Below are positions 22,845 to 33,009 of a stretch of 64,000 nt of DNA, piece after piece. The DNA comes from Kalaharituber pfeilii (lineage: Eukaryota; Ascomycota; Pezizomycetes; Pezizales; Pezizaceae). The translations under genes were made by a program, and so were the position numbers. The notes below the pieces were generated by a model, which did not search any database, was not told the origin of the DNA, and saw nothing but the letters and a program-made list of their open reading frames with translations. Numbering within the stretch: the first letter of the stretch is position 1; every line of letters begins with the position of its first letter. The DNA lies in assembly GCA_015179045.1 (NCBI GenBank), contig WHUZ01000069.1:124001-188000 (forward strand), written 5' to 3'.

Positions 22845-23240
22845 CTACGGTTTACACTCCTCTGCCGTAGTTTCCTCTGGCTCTGTCGCTACAGCCTCAC
22901 TAGTCCCGTTCTTAGCGTCACCAGAATATCGCCTACCACGTGCCACCGTTTCCGCGTGCTCCGACTTGAACTGGCACCCGCTCTGAAGCGTCACCTCGAA
23001 CTTCATCCTTCTTTTCCGCGCCGAGGCTGCCTTAGTCCTGCGGTACCGCACCGGTAACCCGATGACCGCGACTATCACAGACACAACGCCGATGACTGTA
23101 CCAACGATTTCGGGACTGCCGAAAGATTTCGAATGGGAAGTTGCGCTGGGGAAGGTTGTTGGGTTTGGAGCGGAAGAGATGTAGAGAGTTTCGATGGCGC
23201 TGGTATCATTTGAGATCTCGGTTTTGGTATCGGATTGCAT
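22845..23240 (-). CDS. Small single-pass membrane protein, hypothetical
   Basis: An uninterrupted 131-aa frame from an ATG at 23240. The N-terminus is Ser/Thr-rich (SNDTSAIETLYISS, NPTTFPSATSHS), followed by one hydrophobic segment (residues about 46-66: EIVGTVIGVVSVIVAVIGLPV), then a basic stretch (RYRRTKAASARKRRMKF) and a Glu/Thr-rich tail. This layout fits a type I-like membrane protein with a cytoplasmic tail, but there is no signal peptide in this frame; an upstream exon is possible. No family recognised. Confidence 0.45.
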   Translation of the reverse strand: MQSDTKTEISNDTSAIETLYISSAPNPTTFPSATSHSKSFGSPEIVGTVIGVVSVIVAVIGLPVRYRRTKAASARKRRMKFEVTLQSGCQFKSEHAETVARGRRYSGDAKNGTSEAVATEPEETTAEECKP

Positions 23241-23538
23241 CGTTGTCCGTCGGAGACAGTTCGACGTCCTCTGAGTGATATTGACAACATGTTCGTTTAG
23301 TCCAATTCACACCTGTATTCTCAGCGCATCGTGAATTTGCCGGATTCATGATCGCCTACCCCACCAACCCACATTACTCCTTCAACAGCCCCCTTGCCGT
23401 CTCTGTGTATTCCATCCCCTGCGTCTCCTTTCCAAATTCCGAATTCTCACATAGTGCCTTCCCACATTCGTACGATATTTCTGTGCTCGCCTTGTCGGGA
23501 TCTCCGCAGAGGCATTGGCTCGTCTCGCAACCGAGCTT

Positions 23539-23602
23539 TTTTTTTTTTTTTTTTTTTTTTTTATTCACGTAACCCCGCATACAGGCTACCAGCCTATGTT
23601 GG
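23539..23602 (-). mobile_element. Micro-retroposon (C family), target duplication unclear
   Basis: The minus strand reads CATAGGCTGGTAGCCTGTAT, then GCGGGGTTACGTGAAT and a long poly(A). The hairpin AGGCTGGTAGCCT is perfect. I could not identify matching flanks, possibly because of the adjoining tandem duplication. Confidence 0.6.
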
Positions 23603-23705
23603 TTCGAACGGGGGGATCATGCTATGAGCTCTGTGCTTCGAAACTTGACTATCTAGATATTTGGTTCGAACGGGGGGGATCATGCTATGAGCTCTGTGCT
23701 TCAAT
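23602..23705 (+). repeat. Tandem duplication of about 60 bp
   Basis: GGTTCGAACGGGGG..ATCATGCTATGAGCTCTGTGCTTC occurs at about 23602 and again at about 23662, with six versus seven G in the run. It directly adjoins the C-family micro-retroposon. Confidence 0.8.
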
Positions 23706-24386
23706 CGGGTCATAGCATTTCAATGGAAAATTGTTAGTGGATTCCAACATTCGACAATCACCTGTTAAGACTCGCTAAGCAGATCATGCTGCAATGTATA
23801 AGATGATCAAGTTTGATCACGCCATTTCCCCAGAGTTGAAAGCGGAAGAACTGACCGAGAACAATTCCACCACGAAATCTTTCCTGCGTACAATGCATGT
23901 CGTCAGTGACCAACATTTTGCTGACCTATCGCGTGATGGCTGCGCACCAAGTTAGAGAATACATCTTTCATTCTGACTTGTGGTACCGGTAGGTGGTGCA
24001 CGCTCCTTTGGTTCCCGAACGAATGGGTGCATAATTAGCCTCTCCTACATTTCCTCCCACCCTTTCCTTTGACGTCACAGGAGGACCTGTGGCTGCTTTT
24101 AAAAGTTGTGTCCACTCGCATGTCATGCATAAGGTTGCGTCATTCTGAGCTGCATTGAGTAGAATCCACTTCGCCTGATAACAACTGCAACGCAGCGCAC
24201 TCACGTTACTACTTGGCATTGGTGGCCTTACCTGTCACATGGCGAATTTCTCAGACACTCCTCTGGCGCTTCTATCTGTTCACACCGTTCGAAGTCGCAG
24301 ATATAGTTTCAACCGCCTGGACAAGTGAACTTACTGCGTCCCGTCATTGCGCAGCAGATGGGCAGCACTCATAACGTACTGAAAAA
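23706..24386. other. Upstream region of the MYND gene
   Basis: No supported gene. It probably contains the promoter of the MYND-domain gene that starts at 24387. Confidence 0.4.
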
Positions 24387-25736
24387 ATGTCAGATTTCAA
24401 TGCTTACGAGGCCTGGATGACGGAGTGCAACGTATGCGCTCAAGAGGCCAGCCATTTCTGCCCGCGATGCGAGAAAGTCTGGTACTGCAGTCAGGAGTGC
24501 CAGAGATATGACTGGCAAGTTCACAGACACCTTTGCTCCTCTGATTCACAACTTTACCCCGTGAAAGACCCGACAAAGCCCTCCAGACGAGCAATCTACT
24601 TCCCAGAGCACGGCGGCAGACCTACGTTTGTTGAAGTTCCGTTTGAGACGTGGGATGAGGGCTACGATATATCGTTGCATTGGGAAAGACTAGGAAACGA
24701 ACCAATTTTCCGCAAAGAGTGGATTGTGCAAAATATCGAAGTGGACAAAAATCCAATAACCGGACGCGACTTGGGGTATCAGCTGTTGGTAGGTATCAAA
24801 GACGACGCCATGCAGGATCCCAAGTACAAACCCAACAAATGTATAAAGGGGCTCAATTTTACCAGTTCTCATATTCCACATTCGTGGCCTGGCCCACTCA
24901 GGGCGGTCAAAGTAGCCCCAAAGTCACCGATGCTAGATTCTCATCCCCGTTATCTAGATATTGAAATTGGAGATTTGAGGCACTTGGTGGACTTCTTTCT
25001 GGTTTATGGCCTGAGTGGAGCCGCATTGGAAGAGACTGTTTTCCAGCTCCGCATGGGACTTCCAGCATTGCCAGAGGAACTTGATGAAGACTTACTCGGC
25101 GAAAGCTGGGATTCTGCCCCCGCCTCGCCATCATCGGCTTTACATAGTCCAACACCTCAACTCCCTACGATTTGGGGCATAACACTGTACTGCAAGGGCG
25201 ACCAAGCGCAACTGAACGTTCCGCCGTACGATGTGAAGGAAATTACCTTGCAAGAGGCGCAAGTCCACAATCTGCAAAATTGGCCCGTTTTCGACATCAC
25301 CCAGCTTATCGGGCTCCCCATCCAGTATCGTCGAATCCCCACGAGCATTCGCAACTTGGAGAATCCATTTTGGTCCCCGGACAACGAAGCTGCACTCTTA
25401 CTCCAGTTAGATCCAAAGACCGGGGAGGTTCCGGAGCGGTGGAAAAAGGATTCTGGTACATGGGTAATTGTGCGGCAGGATGGGCGGCAGTTGTATCCAG
25501 AGCATCTCGAGGCGTTAGTTGCTTTCGTTAAGCAGCATCTAGTCCCATTATTTGAGGAATGGAGAGGAAAAGATACCAATGCTTCGGTGGGAACAAGGAA
25601 GGTGGACGGGGAAATGACGAAAGAGAGGTTCTTAGAGTGGTTTGAGGGGTACAGAAGAGAGAAACTGCAGAGGTTGAAAGACGAAGAGGGCTTTATTTCG
25701 GAGAAGTGGATCTCTCCATTTGATGTGCCTACATGA
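24387..25736 (+). CDS. MYND-type zinc finger protein
   Basis: A single-exon frame of 449 aa from ATG (MSDFNAYEAWM). Residues about 15-51 form a MYND zinc finger: CNVCAQEASHFCPRCEKVWY, then CSQECQRYDWQVHRHLC, with all seven Cys and the final His-Cys present. MYND fingers usually bind short proline-containing peptides in partner proteins. The rest (about 400 aa) has no SET or other catalytic domain that I can recognise. It resembles the large fungal class with an N-terminal MYND finger and a long uncharacterised body. It is one of the few uninterrupted host genes here. Partner and process are unknown. Confidence 0.88.
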   Translation: MSDFNAYEAWMTECNVCAQEASHFCPRCEKVWYCSQECQRYDWQVHRHLCSSDSQLYPVKDPTKPSRRAIYFPEHGGRPTFVEVPFETWDEGYDISLHWERLGNEPIFRKEWIVQNIEVDKNPITGRDLGYQLLVGIKDDAMQDPKYKPNKCIKGLNFTSSHIPHSWPGPLRAVKVAPKSPMLDSHPRYLDIEIGDLRHLVDFFLVYGLSGAALEETVFQLRMGLPALPEELDEDLLGESWDSAPASPSSALHSPTPQLPTIWGITLYCKGDQAQLNVPPYDVKEITLQEAQVHNLQNWPVFDITQLIGLPIQYRRIPTSIRNLENPFWSPDNEAALLLQLDPKTGEVPERWKKDSGTWVIVRQDGRQLYPEHLEALVAFVKQHLVPLFEEWRGKDTNASVGTRKVDGEMTKERFLEWFEGYRREKLQRLKDEEGFISEKWISPFDVPT

Positions 25737-25947
25737 AAGCTGTACTTATCGGTAGCCGCGAGTGTCGAGCAATTGTCTAGTAATTCAGAATCGTTATTAT
25801 CATACCTAGGACAGTAAAGTTTTTCATGCAACTGTTGTGGGGATGACGGCGGAATGGGTAAAGGCAAGCTTGGCATGGAATGCGCGTGAAGATAAGGGCA
25901 GCACGTGAGGCTTTTTTCCCAATATCATATGTATACAGTGTTCCCAA
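25737..25947. other. Short intergenic region with an LTR fragment
   Basis: At about 25866-25925 there is a fragment similar to the U3 of the Gypsy LTR at 21.8-21.9 kb (GATAAGGGCAGCACGTGAGG). Confidence 0.55.
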
Positions 25948-26042
25948 CGGGCCGGCCAGGTCAGGCCAAGGGTACGGCCGGGGCCGGCCTGGGCCGTAAA
26001 AATCTAGGCCTGGGCCTGGCCTGATCTTTCAGGCCGTCCAGG
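25948..26042. repeat. GGCC-spaced minisatellite, block 4
   Basis: Degenerate GGCCGG/GGCCTG units (GGGCCGGCCTGGGCC, AGGCCTGGGCCTGGCCTGAT). Same family as the blocks at 6.6-7.5 kb. Confidence 0.75.
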
Positions 26043-26237
26043 ACAAAGAGTGAAATAATGTAGCTATGTACATGAGAGAATAATAGGTGGTGAAATACAT
26101 ACATGCGGTATATGAAAGAATTATGGGTAGCGAAATAACTACACCTGAAAAGAATGAGGTGGTGAATTAAAAACGTGTTCACGCGATATGTGACCTCAAT
26201 CTGAAAGAATAATAGACTGCGAAATAAGCACACGTGG

Positions 26238-26460
26238 TGTAAGATAGACAGATAGTATCCACTACTGCCTTGCGATGGACCGGAGCGGTGAGAACTGGCG
26301 GAACGAACGTACGACCAAATGCGAGTGCGAGTGCGAAAAGAAGAGAAGAGAAGAAGGTTGTTCATTGTATGTGCTACAGTACAGAATGTTTAACTTCCGA
26401 AAACACAAGAAACTGACAGGAGATTAACAGAAGAATCCGCTGATTTCAACATCATTTTCA
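26238..26460 (-). repeat. Gypsy 3' LTR
   Basis: 223 bp with TG..CA ends (TGAAAATGATG at 26460 on the minus strand; TATCTTACA at 26238), placed directly after the polypurine tract. Its R-U5 part matches 21672-21820; its U3 part does not, so U3 sequences have diverged or been exchanged. Confidence 0.78.
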
Positions 26461-26544
26461 CTCCCCCTTGAAAAAAAAGCGGACTCCTCGCGACAAAGAA
26501 AAGGAGCAGATTATCAATCAAGCGAAGTAAGGAAAAGACAAGCA

Positions 26545-26583
26545 AATGAACAAACGAACAAACGAACAAACGAATAAACGAAT
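26545..26583 (+). repeat. GAACAAAC tetranucleotide-type microsatellite
   Basis: AATGAACAAACGAACAAACG and following units in the Gypsy 3' region. Confidence 0.8.
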
Positions 26584-26859
26584 GTGCAAACGGTTCAATA
26601 CAAACGAGATCTATACCTACCAGCCTGCGTACACCTCAACATCTCAACATCTTCACGGCCCCCCCCCCCAATGCTGTTCAGTCCCCCTCTGCATCCGATG
26701 CCTCAGAGTCATCATTTTCGACCTTGTCCACCCCCCTACGTGGAAAGAACTTCTTGATTCGGTCCCCGGAGATCACGGAATCCATGGGCATGCCATCTAG
26801 CTCTGTGAGAAGGTAGGTCCCCCTGTCACGCTTTATTGGCCTGATAATATAGGGCCCTA

Positions 26860-27704
26860 CTGTAGTTCACCACTTTCCCGGACACACCACTTTCCCGGAC
26901 ACATTTACCACCAAAACTGCGCAACTTTCGCACTCAATATCTCAACAACCATAACAGCATTTGTGAATGCGCTTTGTATAGCTATTAGACAAACTGTAAT
27001 TCTTGCTATCTAGCACTTTTTCTTCATCAAAAATTGTGGGTGCAAAGGGATTATGGCTTGTCGCATTTTTGTTGGAAGGCTTGGCATTTATTTGTATGGG
27101 ATCTCCATACAAATGTCACCGCCCCCGAATTCTGCATGCTACACATGCAATCAATTCATGAAAAAAACTCAGACACTCACATTCAATAGGATCACTCAGT
27201 TGGAAACTATGAGCAACGTAGTTAGGTAATACCTGTAGTGGTTGTGAAATCATTCACAATATTCATATTTCCCATAGAAACCATTTGTATGAGAAACTAG
27301 ATAGTTGTACACCAACTCTACAATTCAACAAATGAAAGTAAACTAAATGCAGCACCTTACTATAACTCTTCAGGTGATTCTGGACATATACTATCATAGC
27401 TATTGTAATTAGCGTTGAAGAGTAGGACTATATTCAAGTCTTATGAACGTTTTGTATGGAGATCCCATACAAATAAATGCCAAGCCTTCCAACAAAAATG
27501 CGACAAGCCATAATCCCTTTGCACCCACAATTTTTGATGAAGAAAAAGTGCTAGATAGCAAGAATTACAGTTTGTCTAATAGCTATACAAAGCGCATTCA
27601 CAAATGCTGTTATGGTTGTTGAGATATTGAGTGCGAAAGTTGCGCAGTTTTGGTGGTAAATGTGTCCGGGAAAGTGGTGTGTCCGGGAAAGTGGTGAACT
27701 ACAG
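26860..27704. mobile_element. Long-TIR MITE (845 bp) at TA, copy 1
   Basis: The terminal inverted repeats are about 254 bp, beginning CTGTAGTTCACCACTTTCCC and ending with the near-palindrome TTTGTATGG..CCATACAAA. TA flanks both ends (26858-26859 and 27705-27706). The central 340 bp is unique and non-coding. It interrupts Gypsy pol between NNRWI and GPYIIRP. The TA target and CTG/CAG-type ends fit the pogo/Tc1-mariner superfamily. A second copy with inverted core lies at 52427-53255. Confidence 0.92.
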
Positions 27705-28258
27705 TATCCACCTATTGTTAAGCTTTCTGGACCACTGCTTATTAAGCTGGCTATTGTACACGAGAACCAGGCCCCCGATTTGTAGCTCCTGTGCTCGCTC
27801 CTTGTGTTTGGCGTCGAAAAACTGCTTATTGTCCATCCGGCTTTTTCTCAAATTCTCCGCAGCCGTTTTCAAGTCCTCCTCTGTTGCGACGTATAGAATT
27901 GGCTCTCCATTGATTATTTCTACAGAGTCATCTTCCTCGACTTTAATACAACTAGCCTTGAACATCTCGGATTCTTTCTCTCGGAGTTGTGTCGCGACCC
28001 AGTCTCATCGCCCTGCCTTGGCGAGCAGCCGCACGCGGGGTCATGTGATTAAAAAAAAAAAAAAAAAAAGACCCAGTCTCATTGCCATTCAATTTTTCCA
28101 TCCTTTCTGTGGGCTCTGGAACCCGAATCGAGTCACCTACCCCCTCTTGCCCAAGGTATAGAACTGGCCCTCTCCGATGAACACCCCCTCGCGCTAGAGC
28201 CTTCTTCAACTCTTCACAAGAATCCCTCCCATGCATGGCCCCATCCCAATAGCACCCT
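27705..28258 (-). pseudogene. Gypsy pol C-terminus and knuckle region, second copy
   Basis: The frame includes YVATEEDLKTAAENLRKSRM, NKQFFDAKHKERAQELQIGG and LVLVYNSQLNKQWSRKL, the region after the integrase core. Upstream is the gag knuckle-like segment with CYWDGAMHGRDSCEEL near 28230 and the conserved RRGPVLYLGQEG. A micro-retroposon (28009-28069) interrupts the sequence between them. Confidence 0.75.
28009..28069 (+). mobile_element. Micro-retroposon (A family) inside Gypsy
   Basis: A 42-nt segment (CGCCCTGCCTTGGCGAGCAG to GGGGTCATGTGATT) plus 19 A. GACCCAGTCTCAT is duplicated (27996-28008 and 28070-28082). The paralogous Gypsy copy near 16530 has a single GACCCATTCTCGT and no insert, so the empty site is visible within the window. 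Confidence 0.95.
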
Positions 28259-28349
28259 CGGATATTAACTCTATTTCCTGTGGGCGGATAATCACAATTA
28301 CCATATTGTGCGGGCGAATAATACGGCTTAGCAGCGGGTTGTAGGGCCT

Positions 28350-28645
28350 TTATCTGTGCGATTGCTCTTCAATTCGCTGCTGTGCTTTCGCTTGATAGAG
28401 CTTAAGCTCCTTCATCATTTTCGAGATTTCATCGACCTCCTTATCCTTACTCATGATCCTGGAAGTTGCCTTGTTAGTTTCGGACTGCGAATGTGAATGC
28501 GAATACGATTGCGATTGCGACTGAATATATGTTCTGGAACCGTTTTGAGCTTCATTTTCGGCCAGGTGTTTAACCTTCCACAACTTCTTCATCTGCGAGT
28601 CGTCTTTGGTGCATAACCCTAGTGCCTCCTTTTTTAATATTAAAC
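28350..28645 (-). pseudogene. Gypsy gag C-terminal fragment, second copy
   Basis: KKEALGLCTKDDSQMKKLWK and KVKHLAENEAQNGSRTY match the gag at 16.9-17.1 kb, then a Gln/Ser/His-rich linker and DEISKMMKELKLYQAKAQQR. Upstream gag sequence is absent; a MITE begins three bases later. Confidence 0.75.
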
Positions 28646-28647
28646 TA

Positions 28648-28812
28648 CAGTCCGACCCGTCATATTGGATAAAGTTGGGACCGGCAGGTTTAATCCAGTA
28701 AGACAATTTATCCACTAATCCCCACTTGTCCCCAATTACCTCGGACCGGCAGAGTTGATGTAATAGGACAGGTTGTCCAATATGACAGGATCCAAGACGG
28801 GAGGTTCGACTG
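28648..28812. mobile_element. 165-bp MITE at TA (CAGTC ends)
   Basis: It starts CAGTCCGACCCGTC and ends GACGGGAGGTTCGACTG, imperfect inverted repeats, with TA on both sides (28646-28647 and 28813-28814). The CAGTC-type ends and TA target are typical of pogo/Tigger-type miniature elements. Confidence 0.75.
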
Positions 28813-29460
28813 TAATATATATTGAGCTGAAAAACAAGATTAATTTACGGTCTTTAGCTGTGCCCTGCCACATGCACGTCCGTCCCTTTTTCAACATCCA
28901 CTTGCTACCAGCTATAAAAACAATACCAGTGCGCATGCACGTATACATTTTAATGTGATATCAAAACACGTTCGGTGGTAGTGATGGCGCTATATATATT
29001 TGTGACAACCGTTCGCGACAAGGTGTGTATGTTTCTCTTCTGCGACGGCTGTGTCTTAGGGAAGTAGGTTATTTCGCGATGGAAGAGACCCTGGCCGAAG
29101 TCCTTATGGTTGGCGTGAGTGTAATGGTATTGGCAAAAGATAAAGGAACTATATAAAAATGGTTGATGCTCTTGAATTTATGCAGTAATGCATTATCACA
29201 TGATCCGGGACTTTAGGGTAGACATTGAGCAGCTCGGAAGCACCTGCGGTTGACGTATTATGGATTCTTGACGTCTATTTGTTTTCGTGCTTTGTTTCTT
29301 TTCTCAATCTGTGAACCAAAAATGTATCCCCGAAGTCATGATAGCTTCGAGATGATGTTACTACTAAAGTTAGGTACCGTACTGAGTACATCCCACTCAC
29401 GGCAGAAATGTACCCCATCGACCAGTTGTGCAATCAGATTTTGCTACTATGCAGCGTGTT

Positions 29461-29518
29461 TTTTTTTTTTTTTTTTTTATCACGTGACCCCGCATGCAGC
29501 TGTTCGCCAAGGCAGGGC
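29461..29518 (-). mobile_element. Micro-retroposon (A family)
   Basis: The minus strand reads GCCCTGCCTTGGCGAACAGC, GCGGGGTCACGTGAT and 18 A. ATGCAGCGTGTT is duplicated (29449-29460 and 29519-29530). Confidence 0.93.
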
Positions 29519-29607
29519 ATGCAGCGTGTTAAATGGGATATTAAGCAGTCCTGGGCGACAATTAGTATCTCGTTGGGGCATATGCACGTACATCTGAACT
29601 GCATGAG

Positions 29608-29668
29608 TTTCCCTGCCATGGCGAAGAGCTGTACGCGGGGTTATGTGAAATAAAAAAAAAAAAAAAAA
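29608..29668 (+). mobile_element. Micro-retroposon (A family), short duplication
   Basis: TTTCCCTGCCATGGCGAAGA, then GCGGGGTTATGTGAAAT and 17 A, flanked by CATGAG (29602-29607 and 29669-29674). Confidence 0.75.
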
Positions 29669-29903
29669 CATGAGCCAAGTAGTTGAACCTAGCTAGAGAA
29701 TCATTCTTTGACTACCGGAGAGCCCCAACTACTTTGCTGCAACGCAACCACAGCTGCTGCTGTTTTGGATTCTATTCTGGGAACCATTTTGATAGCGTTT
29801 ATACCCGTGCGAATAGCTATTTTGGCAATCATCCCGACAACTATTTTTGACAGCCATGCAGCAGCAGTTTTTCTCAGCAATTTCAGTAGCAGTCTCAACA
29901 GTC

Positions 29904-30345
29904 TTTTTTTTTTTTTTTTTTATATCATTACTCGCATGCCGCCCTATGGGCTGTGGCGAGGTTTAGTTACATGTAAAGGGAAATAAAAGAATAAACTAAA
30001 GGAAATAAAAGAATAGACTAGATAACGTGTCACAGTGAATTATAACCGTCTAAGCGCCCACCCCCGAATCCCTTGCCCAGTCCAAGATTTTTGTCAGGTC
30101 CTCGTCTTCGTTTCCTGTGAGCCTGCACAGTCCTTCCATCCCCCTCGGGCACTTCCGTTTCCACACTCTGCATTGCGTTGGTACGTGTAGGGGGGTCTCA
30201 TAGTCTTCCCCGCACCACCGGCATTCTGGGCCGTCGGCGGTGCCTATTTTGAATTTCAAATGTCGCAGTCCTTTGCCTCCGATAATGCCGGCCAGAGTGG
30301 CGGCTCTGTTCCCGAGCCGCTGCCATTTCAGAAGATATTTTGACG
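29904..30345 (-). pseudogene. 5'-truncated B-family LINE with C-terminal zinc motif
   Basis: The minus strand encodes KWQRLGNRAATLAGIIGGKG, then PECRWCGEDYETPLHV..QCRVW, the CxxC..H..C motif that ends Tad/I-type LINE proteins. It continues to a stop and a 3' UTR ending in the B hairpin (CTCGCCACAGCCCATAGGGC) and poly(A) at 29904-29922. The 5' boundary is approximate. It is inserted in an imperfect repeat of about 12 bp (CAGCCATTTCGG-type units at 29820-29890 and 30360-30420). Confidence 0.75.
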
Positions 30346-30928
30346 AAAATTTCAGTACCCGCTTTGCAACAGCCATTGCAGCAGCCATTTCGACAGCCAT
30401 TTCGGTAGCCATTTCGGCCAAAACCTCTCGGGACAGGCACTTTCTGCCTGTACGCACACTGGCCGTTTTTCCCACTTATGATCGCCTGGTCTCAACCTAG
30501 GCCTCAGTTTGAGTCCGAGCTGGCCATGGAATTTCCCCAAGATACCGGTAGCCTCCGCTTGTCTGAGAGTGCTTTCACTTGATTTGCCAGTAGTACGGCA
30601 ACGCATAGGGAGGAAAGGGCAGAAAGATTTTTTGCGCAATGATGTAGTTGGTAGAGGATTGCTACGCACGGATGAGGCTTGTAATATCCATGCATTTATT
30701 TTTTACACTAGTCAAATACCTACTAGTAGGGACTGATGGATCATCTCTATTTCTATCATGATATCGATTATCATAGCAAGTTAGACAAGAGATGGAAGGC
30801 ACGCAGGATTGACTATAAGAAGGGCCAGCAAGAGCTGCCCTCTCAAAGACCAAGCACCAAGCGTTGTGCTTAGTTACACCCTCTATTCACTACATCATCG
30901 TAGAAACCGTAACAACTCCCTCCTACAT

Positions 30929-31420
30929 TGGGCGAGAGATAGAGCCAGACTGCGCCTAAGTTACACTGGAGCGCCTAGGCGGACAGGTCACTACGTTAGC
31001 GGGGCTTCTGGGAGACAAGGGCCTCAGAGCCTGGAGGCACAAGATAAGCAAGGAAGAGAGCCCAGAGTGCAGATAGTGCGGGGAGGACGAGGAGACGGCA
31101 GGGCACGTCTGGAACGAATGCAGAATGTGGAGACTGAAGTGGCCGTGGGGGGACAGAGGCGGTGGGAGACCCACTGAAGGCGATGGAGGGGGAGAGCGAC
31201 CCCTTAGAAGAGATGCTGGAGTGGGCAGGGCGATGAACAGTTCCTCCCTCTTTTTTTTTGTCCTTTCCCCTTACTCCCAATTTCTTTTCTGTTATCCGGG
31301 TGGGCGAGACGATAAAGAGGCGGAGCATTTTCCTATAAACTTTGTTTCCTTACTCTTCTTTGTACCTAAGCTCCCCATAGCCCATAAGGCGGCATGCGAG
31401 TAATGATATGAAAAAAAGAA
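30929..31420 (+). pseudogene. 5'-truncated B-family LINE with C-terminal zinc motif
   Basis: A PEC..CGEDEETAGHVWNEC motif is readable at about 31069-31125, with one stop codon replacing a residue between the first cysteines. It ends near 31200, then a 3' UTR and the B hairpin (CCATAGCCCATAAGGCGGCA) with GAGTAATGATATG and an A-rich tail at 31373-31424. Confidence 0.72.
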
Positions 31421-31429
31421 GAAAATCTA

Positions 31430-32284
31430 CTGCTTATAATGAAGAGATATAGCAATCTTGGTGGTGACTGGATAAATACCCGCAGAGTGCCACAGTCATT
31501 CTTATATGAACATTTTACCTATTTAGGTAGAGATACTATTAAGTGATTATGCAACGGAGAAGATGAATAGAGACCATCTAAAGCTATGAAACGGCAATAC
31601 ATGTATAGCAAGATAACTTACAGCAACAGCCGCTGAATTGGGTACTTGAGTGCTACCGGACACATGTGTGCAAAAAAAAAAAAAACATGTGTGCATATAT
31701 GTATGCCCAATTTATCATGCCCGTAACAGGAATCAACAGGGATTAGATCTTGGTAACCAGATCGACCCGAGTCACAAAATGCTCTCGAACCGCGCCAACC
31801 GCCGTAGGCAGTGCCAATAGCGGTTGCAGAGCCGAACAACCACAGCTCTACAGCACTCTACATCATTCTACAGAATTCTGCAGTGTCTTTCCATGTCGTC
31901 ATGTTTCTATGTCGGAATGTTCAAGTCCATGAAATATTCGTATCTGCTACACCTGTTCACAGTGTCTCATCTATATATAGATATAGTATACCTCTCCTAC
32001 TCGCCTGTATGTGGACTCCACTGGTCAACGTACATTCATTCCCTCTTCCACTGTGCCTTCATCCCTCTCTCTGTGTGCCTGCCGCCTCGTAGCACCCGCG
32101 ATCGTTACCTAAGTTCTACTGACCTTCAGCGCCTCTTTACACAATTGCCCGACCTCATGCATAGGGGTACTTAGATATATGAGGTCATTGGGGCTAAGAA
32201 ACATGATTTAGCAATTTAGCAGTCCAGGCCATCACTTGGTCTCTGATGCCACAGGGTCACTGCAGCTATTTGGGTCGGTGGGGT
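31430..32284. other. Region with no supported gene
   Basis: Nothing coding that I can support. It contains a 13-A insertion with flanking duplication (31672-31684). Confidence 0.4.
31672..31684 (+). mobile_element. Poly(A)-only insertion with target duplication
   Basis: Thirteen A between two copies of ACATGTGTGC (31662-31671 and 31685-31694). No LINE-derived bases are present. It would be the extreme end of the truncation series seen elsewhere, or a chance duplication. Confidence 0.5.
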
Positions 32285-32296
32285 AGTGCCCTGCAA

Positions 32297-32357
32297 TTTT
32301 TTTTTTTTTTTTTTTTTTTTATCATTACTCGCTTGCCGCCCTGAGGGCTATGGCGAG
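32297..32357 (-). mobile_element. Micro-retroposon (B family)
   Basis: The minus strand reads CTCGCCATAGCCCTCAGGGC, GGCAAGCGAGTAATGAT and 24 A. AGTGCCCTGCAA is duplicated (32285-32296 and 32358-32369). Confidence 0.93.
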
Positions 32358-32369
32358 AGTGCCCTGCAA

Positions 32370-33000
32370 GTGAATATGCGCGAATGAATGTGACGTCGCA
32401 TACACGTGACATGTGATAGTCATAACCAAACTGCAATATAGAGGACTAGTGATATCGCTACAGAAGGGGTTTCTTTGCATGGCTGATGGAAAGGACATAG
32501 CTCTCTCTCTCTCTCTGATCCCCATTACAAATATTGGGAACTTATATCCCACCTGGGCTACAAGGGAACACTTGACTAGACAGATTGAACTCAGTCACAC
32601 CATAATTACTCTTTTAGACTCTGCACATGCAAGTAGATATTTCTATACCCAGGTAAGCACTTCCACACATGGCAAAGCATATGTAACAAAAGGGCTGGAT
32701 ATATACCAGAATAGGTCACCAACTCATATGCCATAAGTTGGCGATAGGAATGTGCGAAAAATAATGTACTGCCCTCTCCTATGAGCTGGCTTTAATTTGA
32801 GCCCAATTGACCATTTGCATTCACAGGAGCTTCCGAGCTTTATCCGTTGTTCCATAAAGTTGGGCGGTTTCTCGGTGATGGGCGGTTTCTAGGTGAAACA
32901 CTCTAGCTCCCTATTCAGTTATGGTTCTTTAGTCATGTTATGCTATGCTTTCTCATGTATATAAGCTTACTGTACTTGCGACTCTGAGGGTGGACTGCGC
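32370..33000. other. Region with no supported gene
   Basis: Short frames only, plus a small CT microsatellite near 32500. Confidence 0.4.
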
Positions 33001-33009
33001 CAAGAGTTA

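Larger units (their letters stand above)
26238..28645 (-). mobile_element. Second non-autonomous Gypsy copy, with two MITE insertions
   Basis: On the minus strand: gag C-terminal part (28350-28640), knuckle region, pol C-terminus (27705-27965), then, across a MITE, GPYIIRPIKRDRGTYLL and TELDGMPMDSVISGDRIKKF, a polypurine tract AAGGGGGAG at 26461-26470 and an LTR at 26238-26460. It shares the large internal pol deletion of the 16-22 kb copy. It is truncated at the 5' side by a MITE at 28648. Confidence 0.8.

Noticed and set aside
25961..26365. Minus-strand 134-aa frame rich in Phe/Ser/His
   Set aside because: It spans an LTR and a minisatellite and has no domain.
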